This document shows positions 41,976 to 48,550 of a DNA stretch of 64,000 nucleotides, in pieces. The stretch is taken from contig JBMYRH010000001.1 of NCBI GenBank assembly GCA_049602155.1, forward strand, positions 413,030 to 477,029, read 5' to 3'. The notes below the pieces were generated by a model, which worked only from the letters and a program-made list of their open reading frames with translations, was not told where the DNA came from and did no database searches. The translations under genes and the position numbers were made by a program. Numbering within the stretch: position 1 is the stretch's first letter; the number at the start of each line of letters is the position of its first letter. The stretch is from JBMYRH01 sp049602155 (GTDB lineage: Bacteria > Myxococcota_A > UBA9042 > PHBI01 > JBMYRH01).

Positions 41976-44169
41976 GGCTGCTGATCCAATCGCCGATGAT
42001 CGCCAAGCCCTCTTCGTCCACGACGTGGCTCGCGAGATCGGGCATCCGGAACTTATTAAGCGTCTCCATGCGCAGATACATCAATGAATGCTGCGGGTCG
42101 CCAGGCGCCAAGAGCCAGTACTCGCCGCTGAGCCACATCTGCCCCTCTTCAGGCTTCTCATTGCAGATCCCCATGTCCGCGAAGTCTGTCTCCCAGCGAA
42201 AGTCGATCACCCCCTGACCGATGCCATCGGGCTGATGGCAGTTGGCACAATTGACGTGAAGGTAAGCGCGCGCGCGGTCCTCAAGCGACGCGTCGCTTGT
42301 GAGGCGCGGGAGCGGCGAGAGCTGCATCCCCGGGAGGGCATCGACGCTCTCAAATTCCGGCACGAAGAACCCCTGTTCAAACCAACGCTCGAGGATCGTG
42401 AGCGCTCCGCTCGGTGAACTCGGATCTGGGTGCTGAAGCTGGACGACCTCGGGGCCAAGGGCGCGATAGGACTGCTCGCCATGGCACCGCAGACACTGCC
42501 CTCGGGTCGGGTAACGCCACTGATGACCATCGGCGAGCTCCTTGGTCTTCCCTACGGTCAGCAAGGTCGCGTCCGTCTGCGCCTCATTCCACTCGTAGGA
42601 GTAGCCGGCCCAATCGCCATCCTCATGCCGCATCAGGAGGCGCGTCTCATGGTAGCGGTCGCCGTACTTGAAGTGCTTGATGAAGACGGCGCCAGGAGGC
42701 CAATGGAAGTCGCCGTTATCCGCCACGTCAACGCGGCGCTCATCAGGCAGCGCGACGAAGCGCTCTTTCTCGGCGCCGTCCGACCACAACTGAACCTGCA
42801 CAGAGTAGGGGTGAACCCCCTCAACCGCCTGACTGGGTTGAGCCATATCGACACACCCGGTCTCTGAGAGGTGCTCTGGGAACTCTGAGGGGCCGACGTC
42901 ATTGCTGACGATCTCGTACACGTTGCCCATCCCGTTCGCCGAGTAGCCCACGACGTAGAGGGTCTTATCCCGCCCTTCAGCGAAGGACGCGATACCGACA
43001 CCGCTCTCTAACTGAAGCTCCACAACGCCTGTCTCAGGCTCAAGGGTCCAGATGTTACCCGAGCCAAAGTCGGCATAGACAAGCCGCCCGACGATGGCCG
43101 AGATCTCGGTGCCGCGGTAGACGAACCCACCGGTCACTGACACCCCTTCGACGTGATCGATGGACACCACCGGGTCGATCATCCCGTCATGGTCACACGC
43201 CAGATCATTGGCGCCGAAGCAGAGGTCCCCCTCCATCACCGCCCAGCCGTAGTTACCGCCGCCTTCCACGAGGTTGATCTCCTCGTGGGTGTTTTGCCCC
43301 ACATCACCCGCCCAAAGCTGACCGGTCTCCGCGTCAAAACTGAAGCGCCACACGTTACGGAACCCATAGGCCCAAATCTCAGGGGCGCCGCCACCGTCTA
43401 CGAAGGGGTTGTCACCTGGGATCCCGTAGGCGCGCGGCGGCTGCGCTTGGTTGACGTCGATCCGCAGGATAGCGCCCTTTGTGTTGCTCGTGTCCTGTCC
43501 ATTGGGCTGACCGCTACCGTTGCCCCCATCACCGCTCGCCAAGTACAGCATCCCGTCGGGCCCAAAAACCGCGTGGTTCAGGGAGTGGGACCCGTCACCT
43601 TGCGGCTCCACAAAGAGGATCAGCTCACTGTCCGGGTCCAGGGTCATGTCCGTGGCCACATCAAACCTTGAGAGGCGCGAATCGAACTGCCAACTCCCCC
43701 CTTTGGCGGAGTAAATGACGTAGGCGTAGCGGTTCGTCTCAAAGTCGGGGTGGAAGACCAAGTCGATGGTCCCGGCCTCGTGATGCCCAGTGAAGATTTT
43801 GTCCGTCAAATCCAGCACCGGCATCGGTGACGTGTGGTCTGGGCCAAAGCGCTGAATCGGCCCTCTTTGATTCACCAAAAACCAATGGTCATCATCAACC
43901 GGGTCTTGGACCAGCTGGATTACCCTGTCGAGACCATCGCTAGGCAAATAGTCACCAAAGGCTGGCAAGAGCTGTATGTCGCCAGGCGGCGGTGGCGGGC
44001 TCGGGGCCAAACAGGTGAGGTTGGGCGTGCGAGTATCGTCCGGGACGAAGACGTCATCGGCCCCCGTGGGGGCGAAGACATCGCTGACCGTCGCCCCGGG
44101 GGCGCCCCCTTCTGAGCAACCGCATAAGAGCGCGCACACGATCCCTAGGATGCTGAGTCGTCGGTCCAT
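41959..44169 (-). CDS. Sugar (glucose/sorbosone-type) dehydrogenase fused to a dihaem cytochrome, lipoprotein
   Basis: A 736-residue lipoprotein (lipobox LLCGC). Residues about 65-425 form a six-bladed propeller of the PQQ-dependent glucose/sorbosone dehydrogenase type: GTIDLVFHPDF, LYLASGDGGNG, YGFRNVWRFSFD and NYGWAVMEG. A linking domain leads to a C-terminal cytochrome with two haem sites, CLRCH near residue 558 and CANCH near 640, with FRMPDLAS as a likely Met ligand. Such a fusion would pass electrons from sugar oxidation directly to the respiratory chain in the periplasm. The PQQ dependence is inferred from family membership. Confidence 0.88.
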   Translation of the reverse strand: MDRRLSILGIVCALLCGCSEGGAPGATVSDVFAPTGADDVFVPDDTRTPNLTCLAPSPPPPPGDIQLLPAFGDYLPSDGLDRVIQLVQDPVDDDHWFLVNQRGPIQRFGPDHTSPMPVLDLTDKIFTGHHEAGTIDLVFHPDFETNRYAYVIYSAKGGSWQFDSRLSRFDVATDMTLDPDSELILFVEPQGDGSHSLNHAVFGPDGMLYLASGDGGNGSGQPNGQDTSNTKGAILRIDVNQAQPPRAYGIPGDNPFVDGGGAPEIWAYGFRNVWRFSFDAETGQLWAGDVGQNTHEEINLVEGGGNYGWAVMEGDLCFGANDLACDHDGMIDPVVSIDHVEGVSVTGGFVYRGTEISAIVGRLVYADFGSGNIWTLEPETGVVELQLESGVGIASFAEGRDKTLYVVGYSANGMGNVYEIVSNDVGPSEFPEHLSETGCVDMAQPSQAVEGVHPYSVQVQLWSDGAEKERFVALPDERRVDVADNGDFHWPPGAVFIKHFKYGDRYHETRLLMRHEDGDWAGYSYEWNEAQTDATLLTVGKTKELADGHQWRYPTRGQCLRCHGEQSYRALGPEVVQLQHPDPSSPSGALTILERWFEQGFFVPEFESVDALPGMQLSPLPRLTSDASLEDRARAYLHVNCANCHQPDGIGQGVIDFRWETDFADMGICNEKPEEGQMWLSGEYWLLAPGDPQHSLMYLRMETLNKFRMPDLASHVVDEEGLAIIGDWISSLTECP

Positions 44170-44262
44170 GCCCTCAGGCTAGGGACAGCGTCGAACCAGT
44201 GTCAACGTTGAACTGCGTGCAAACCAGGCTGACTTGAGAGGCAGTTCGCTCCACGGGCGACG

Positions 44263-45531
44263 TCACACCAATCCGTAGACAGCCGACTCACCCAACGCCT
44301 CTTCGATACGCAGGAGCTGATTATATTTGGCGACACGCTCTGACCGTGCGAGCGATCCCGTCTTGATCTGCCCCGCGTTCACGGCCACCGCCAAGTCGGC
44401 GATCGTCGTGTCCTCGGTCTCCCCACTTCGGTGACTGATGACCGTGGTGTAGCCAGCGCGATGGGCCATCTCGATGGCCTCAAGCGTCTCGGTCAGCGTC
44501 CCAATCTGGTTTACCTTGATGAGGATAGAGTTGGCCGTGCTCTCCGCGATGCCACGTCGAAGGCGCTCGGTGTTCGTGACGAAGAGGTCGTCGCCGACCA
44601 GCTGTACGCTCTCTCCGATCGCCCGTGTCAGCGCAGCCCAGCCCGCCCAGTCATTCTCATCGAGGCCATCTTCAATGCTGCAGATGGGGTAGCGCTCAGC
44701 GAGGTCTGCCAGGTAGGCCACGAATTCGTCCGAGGTCAGGTCGCGCCCCTCCCCCTTCAAGCGGTAGAGCTTCGCATCTGCGTCGTAGAACTCACTCGCG
44801 GCGACATCCAGGGTCAGCTGAATGTCATCGCCAGGCCTGAGCCCGGCATCGTTAATGGCGTCCAGGATGTACTTCAGTGCGTCTTCGTTTCGACCCAGAT
44901 CGGGTGCAAACCCACCCTCATCGCCGACACCAGTCGCCTTACCGTCTCGCTTCAAGCGGGACTTCAGCCGATGGAAGATTTCAGCCCCCCAGCGTAGCCC
45001 TTCACTGAATGAAGCGGCTCCGACGGGCATCACCATGAACTCTTGAATGTCCAAGGTGTTGTCCGCGTGGCTCCCTCCGTTGACGATGTTCATCATGGGC
45101 ACAGGGAGCCGGCAAGCCGAGGCGCCTCCGATGTATCGGTACAGCGGCAAGCCCTTATCTTGAGCGGCTGCGCGCGCAGCCGCCATGCTGATCCCTAGGA
45201 TGGCGTTGGCCCCCAGTCGCCCCTTATTGGAGGTCCCGTCGCAGGTGATCAGCGCCCGGTCAATGCCAACTTGGTCGGTCACGTCCAATCCAATCACAGC
45301 CTGGGCCAGCTCGCCCTTCGCGTTCTCCACCGCCTGGAGGACGCCCTTACCGAGGTACCTCCCGGCATCTCCGTCCCTCAACTCCACGGCTTCATGTTCC
45401 CCGGTGGAGGCCCCTGAGGGGACCATCGCAGAGGCACGCGTCCCGCTCTCCAGTGTGACCTCGACCTCCACAGTCGGGTTGCCCCGGGAGTCCAATACTT
45501 CGCGCGCGTGGACATTCGATATACGGGACAT
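44263..45531 (-). CDS. eno: Enolase
   Basis: Interconverts 2-phosphoglycerate and phosphoenolpyruvate in glycolysis. All hallmark motifs are present: LDSRGNPTVEVEV, SGASTGEHEAVELRD, GDEGGFAPDLG, SIEDGLDENDW, LIKVNQIGTLTET and SHRSGETEDTTIADLAV. The 422-residue length is normal. ATG 45531 with GGTGG upstream was preferred over the frame start at 45540. A 93-bp gap separates it from the dehydrogenase gene downstream. Pyruvate kinase is encoded 8 kb away. Confidence 0.97.
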   Translation of the reverse strand: MSRISNVHAREVLDSRGNPTVEVEVTLESGTRASAMVPSGASTGEHEAVELRDGDAGRYLGKGVLQAVENAKGELAQAVIGLDVTDQVGIDRALITCDGTSNKGRLGANAILGISMAAARAAAQDKGLPLYRYIGGASACRLPVPMMNIVNGGSHADNTLDIQEFMVMPVGAASFSEGLRWGAEIFHRLKSRLKRDGKATGVGDEGGFAPDLGRNEDALKYILDAINDAGLRPGDDIQLTLDVAASEFYDADAKLYRLKGEGRDLTSDEFVAYLADLAERYPICSIEDGLDENDWAGWAALTRAIGESVQLVGDDLFVTNTERLRRGIAESTANSILIKVNQIGTLTETLEAIEMAHRAGYTTVISHRSGETEDTTIADLAVAVNAGQIKTGSLARSERVAKYNQLLRIEEALGESAVYGLV

Positions 45532-45755
45532 GGTAACCACCGTGAGTCGGAGTATGGGTGCCTCTTAGCCTCCAGTCGGGCGCGCGTCAATGCTGTGAAC
45601 ACAGACGCGGTAAGCGCTGCGGGGGGAAAAGTGGTCTTGTGGTTTGACACCCCCGAGCAGCGTCATGGAACATGCCGAGCACCTGAACTGTTGACGCGCC
45701 GATGTTCGGCTGAAAGCCAGACACCTCGCGCCTCAACGATGCTGCCGGAGACCTC

Positions 45756-46274
45756 ATGCGACTCACGCTCACTCATTGCTTCTTGACCCTGCTGACGTTC
45801 GTCGCTCTCACGGCGTGCTCACAGAAGGGCACCTCAGAGCCCGCCGCAGCGCCTACACCCAAGGCGGCTACCTCGGAAGCAGCAGCCAAACCGACGGTCG
45901 ACAAGAAGAGCGCAGAGCCGACAGCCAAGGCGAGCGATAAAGCACCAGCTGCCGGGACCCCTAGCATCGACTCAAAGACAAAGGTCGCCGCCCCGACGAA
46001 GGATGAGGAGGGTACCGAGGACGCAGGCACCGAGACGGAAGCGAAGGCCAAGCTCGCCAAGGTCTACAAAGAGATTTACTGCGCGCAGCGCCGCGGTGAA
46101 TCGGAGAAGCTCCTCGATATCTATACGAAGAACGGGTTTGAAGACCCAGAGACGTGGACCAAGACGTGGACCAAAGCAGCCGAGGATGGAGCGTGGGTTG
46201 CCAAGACGACGCACGACGCAATCCGAGCATGTGGAGACCAGGCACCGCCGGCAACCCCTGACGCCTCAAAATGA
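45756..46274 (+). CDS. Small Ala/Lys-rich lipoprotein
   Basis: A 172-residue lipoprotein with signal MRLTLTHCFLTLLTFVALTAC. Residues 22-105 are Ala, Thr, Lys, Pro and Glu and are probably extended. The C-terminal 65 residues look helical (AKLAKVYKEIYCAQRRGE) with two Cys that could pair. Function unknown. The last codons and the TGA lie inside a 44-bp inverted repeat, so mRNA folding starts before translation ends. Confidence 0.82.
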   Translation: MRLTLTHCFLTLLTFVALTACSQKGTSEPAAAPTPKAATSEAAAKPTVDKKSAEPTAKASDKAPAAGTPSIDSKTKVAAPTKDEEGTEDAGTETEAKAKLAKVYKEIYCAQRRGESEKLLDIYTKNGFEDPETWTKTWTKAAEDGAWVAKTTHDAIRACGDQAPPATPDASK

Positions 46275-46300
46275 GACATGTCTCGTTTTGAGGCGTCAGG
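46257..46300. terminator. 44-bp near-perfect inverted repeat over the lipoprotein stop codon
   Basis: Two 22-nt arms meet with no spacer: CCTGACGCCTCAAAATGAGA plus CA on the left, and the complementary TGTCTCGTTTTGAGGCGTCA plus GG on the right, with one T-G mismatch. The TGA stop of the lipoprotein gene is in the left arm. As RNA it would form a long hairpin able to end transcription. As DNA each arm also carries a CTCAAAATGAGACA-like box, so it may double as a regulator site for the downstream sigma-54 promoter. Confidence 0.65.
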
Positions 46301-46370
46301 ATCTCTCCCCGTAAAGACATGAAACAAAACGGCAAACCGAGCTTAAAGGTCGTTATAAAGCCAACCCTTA

Positions 46371-46388
46371 TGTCTCAAAATGAGAACA
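46371..46388. promoter_or_regulatory. Palindromic box, candidate enhancer site for the sigma-54 promoter
   Basis: TGTCTCAAAATGAGAACA contains the inverted arms TCTCA and TGAGA around AAA. It is centred about 85 bp before the predicted transcript start, the usual distance for an activator of sigma-54 RNA polymerase. Two related boxes lie in the 46257-46300 repeat. Confidence 0.55.
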
Positions 46389-46437
46389 CTTATCTCGTCT
46401 GCTGCATCGGATCGCGAGACCTCGCCTCTTTCCATAC

Positions 46438-46454
46438 TTGGCATGGTACTTGCT
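46438..46454 (+). promoter_or_regulatory. Sigma-54 (RpoN) promoter
   Basis: TTGGCATGGTACTTGCT matches the -24/-12 consensus YTGGCACGRNNNTTGCW at every fixed base but one (T for C). The GG and GC are separated by exactly 10 bp. The predicted transcript start is near 46465. It lies about 325 bp before the next protein start, with a structured region and a hairpin in between. Confidence 0.75.
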
Positions 46455-46464
46455 TGGGTAGAGA

Positions 46465-46676
46465 GGGTGGTTTCAGATTCCCCTCCCATTTCCCTACTCA
46501 ATTCCCTCCATGAGTTGAGGAGTGTTCGCACTCCAACCCACCTTAAGGGGATGCCTTCCCGGGCGGCCCCTCTCCCTATCTCCGAGCCACATTTGAGTGC
46601 CCATCCCTTCATGGCTGGGCTTTGAGATATTAGGTGGTGAGAGCGAGCGGCCCTCCGGCCGCTCGCTCTCTCTACC
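46465..46676 (+). ncRNA. Candidate sigma-54-dependent small RNA (about 212 nt)
   Basis: No convincing ORF is seen here. The stretch begins 12 bp after a sigma-54 promoter and ends at a strong hairpin. It contains GGAGTG-TTCG-CACTCC (46519-46534), a 6-bp stem with a UUCG loop, and another possible stem at 46546-46571. Between them are pyrimidine-rich single-stranded runs: CCCCTCCC (46480), CCCTCC (46504), CCCCTCTCCC (46567), each able to pair with Shine-Dalgarno sequences. The terminal loop also contains CCTCC. Myxococcus xanthus is known to control development with a small RNA, Pxr, so a regulatory RNA is plausible. It could instead be the 5' leader of the amidase gene. Confidence 0.55.
46633..46676 (+). 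terminator. Strong hairpin ending the candidate small RNA
   Basis: GAGAGCGAGCGGCC and GGCCGCTCGCTCTC (46639-46670) make a perfect 14-bp GC-rich stem with a CTCC loop. After one mismatch, five more pairs (including one G-T) extend it to 46633-46676. It is followed by only a short T-run (GTTTC), so it may act as a terminator or an RNA-stabilising end. Confidence 0.6.
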
Positions 46677-46789
46677 AGTTTCAAAGCAGGTCTACAGGTG
46701 GTCGACGTGACGTGACGGTCTTTCAGGTTGGACCGTGATGACGATGTAGTTTACGGTCGCCCGACGTTTCTGACGCTCACCTTGAAGCA

Positions 46790-47674
46790 ATGAAGCGACG
46801 ACTGGTGAAGGACGGTTCTACGATGGAAGAGACGACAGACAGCAACGCTTTGGCGCCGTTGGCGGTCGCCGTAGTTCAGCTGTGTTCGAATCAAGATGTC
46901 GACGCCAATCTAGACACCGCGTGCCGTTTTATCCACGAAGCCGCGGAGGCGGGAGCTCGCGTCGTCGCGACCCCTGAGAACACAGCCTTCCTGCGCACAG
47001 ATCCCAGCGCGCCAGCGCCGAAGCAAGGGCTCGATGGCCCCATTGTCTCACGCCTCCGAGCGGCCGCCCGTGACGCGGGTGTCTGGCTGCTGATTGGCAG
47101 CATCCAAGAGCGCGTCCCAGGCGAAACGCATCGCTACGCAAACACCAGCGTCGTGATCGATGGCACGTCCCCCGACGCCCCCATCACCTGCACGTACCGC
47201 AAGCTTCACCTCTTCGATATCGACATCAAAGGGGGGGAGAGCCAGAAAGAGTCTGACTGGATCGTACGCGGCGACGAGGTGATCTGCACCCCTGTCGCAG
47301 GGGTACAAACCGGCCTCACGATTTGCTACGATCTGCGCTTCCCAGCGCTCTACCAAACGCTTCAAGATCGGGGCGCACGCATCCTCACTGTCCCAGCTGC
47401 ATTCACGGAATTTACGGGCAAGGACCATTGGCTCCCTCTCCTGCGCGCACGCGCGATTGAGAACCAATGCTTCGTCATCGCGGCCAACCAATCTGGCCAC
47501 CACGGGGGCAAGCGCCGTAGCTATGGCAAAAGCACGATTATCGATCCATGGGGCATCACCCTCGCGGTGGCTCCTGACGGCCCGGGTTGGGTCATGGCCC
47601 GACTCGACTTCGCGCAGCAAGACCGAATTCGCGCCGCACTCCCCTGTCACGCTCACCGACATCCTAACGTCTGA
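46790..47674 (+). CDS. Nitrilase-superfamily carbon-nitrogen hydrolase
   Basis: Up to 294 residues of the Nit1/Nit2-like branch, whose characterised members are deaminated-glutathione and omega-amidases. The catalytic Glu-Lys-Cys triad is visible: ATPENTAFL, TYRKLHLFDID and LTICYDLRFPALY. The strand LTVPAAFTEFTGKDHWLPLL and the end IDPWGITLA are also family-typical. ATG 46790 is used; ATG 46823 is a possible internal start. The stop is 10 bp before the next lipoprotein gene, which is probably co-transcribed. Confidence 0.93.
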   Translation: MKRRLVKDGSTMEETTDSNALAPLAVAVVQLCSNQDVDANLDTACRFIHEAAEAGARVVATPENTAFLRTDPSAPAPKQGLDGPIVSRLRAAARDAGVWLLIGSIQERVPGETHRYANTSVVIDGTSPDAPITCTYRKLHLFDIDIKGGESQKESDWIVRGDEVICTPVAGVQTGLTICYDLRFPALYQTLQDRGARILTVPAAFTEFTGKDHWLPLLRARAIENQCFVIAANQSGHHGGKRRSYGKSTIIDPWGITLAVAPDGPGWVMARLDFAQQDRIRAALPCHAHRHPNV

Positions 47675-47684
47675 GGTTCGACCG

Positions 47685-48497
47685 ATGGTTCGCATCACCC
47701 TGCTCTTTACTGCACTCGCCTTCATGACCGCATGTGAGGCCAAGCCCAAGGTTCAAGTCGTCTGGGAGAAAGACGAAGACGAGAAGAAGCAAGAAGAGGC
47801 CCCAGGAACGAGCGAGGAAGACCTGCGCGCCGCCTATGAGAAGCGAATGAAGGACCGCGAAAACGCCCCTGAGCCAGAGCTCAACCCAGAGGAGCCGCGC
47901 GAGAAAGGCAAGCTCGTGTGGCGTATGGGCAAGGCGAAGCTGAACTCCATTTACAACGAGCGGGCGGAGATGATCGCGATGCTGAAGCGTATCAAGCTCG
48001 ACGATAAGGGGGATAAGGCGGTCATCAAGAAGTGGATCAAGCCGCTCACTGAGTTTGGCATCGGCCGCTCAGTAGAGAGCATGGAGAAAGCCCCCGCTGA
48101 GCTGTGCAAGCTCATCTCTGATATCCGAGCCCCTACCAGCGAGATGATCGAGAAAGGCCGTGTGGAACTCGCCAAGCTCAAGAAGATCGAAGAGGCCCTC
48201 GTCGCTAAGCAAGAGGCCGGCGAAGATGTCCTGCAGCGTGAGTGGGACAAGTTCGAAAAGGAGCGAAAGAAGTGGTCACAGCCTGTGGGCGCCGGCAAGC
48301 GCCTTCAGTTGGTCGTGAAGTCTATCCTTGAGGAAGCGTTAGTCTTGGCCGAGTACGGACCGCGACGGATTCAGATCGGGCTGCGTGACTGCCTCACCAA
48401 GGTCGCTGAGAAGCCGCTTGAGCTCGACTTGGCCCAAGCTGTACTCGAGAAGGTCGTCAAGCGCTCGAAGTGGTACCGCGACCTGCGCACCGACTAA
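47685..48497 (+). CDS. Charged helical lipoprotein of unknown function
   Basis: About 270 residues from ATG 47685 (GAGG 8 nt upstream). MVRITLLFTALAFMTAC is a lipoprotein signal; the remainder is highly charged and mostly helical, rich in Lys and Glu (EWDKFEKERKKWSQ), with two further Cys (ELCKLISD, LRDCLTK). A longer frame from 47457 overlaps the amidase in another frame and is not real. No family is recognised. It is convergent with the pseudokinase gene, 53 bp away. Confidence 0.85.
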   Translation: MVRITLLFTALAFMTACEAKPKVQVVWEKDEDEKKQEEAPGTSEEDLRAAYEKRMKDRENAPEPELNPEEPREKGKLVWRMGKAKLNSIYNERAEMIAMLKRIKLDDKGDKAVIKKWIKPLTEFGIGRSVESMEKAPAELCKLISDIRAPTSEMIEKGRVELAKLKKIEEALVAKQEAGEDVLQREWDKFEKERKKWSQPVGAGKRLQLVVKSILEEALVLAEYGPRRIQIGLRDCLTKVAEKPLELDLAQAVLEKVVKRSKWYRDLRTD

Positions 48498-48550
48498 ACA
48501 AGGCGCAACAGAGCGATAGAGCAAGCCTCGAAGACTCAGGCCAGCTCCCG

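Noticed and set aside
46319..46625. Small protein-coding genes in the 46275-46789 gap (frames at 46319-46513 and 46380-46625)
   Set aside because: They lack ribosome sites and recognisable motifs and cross the sigma-54 promoter and stem structures. The RNA explanation fits better.
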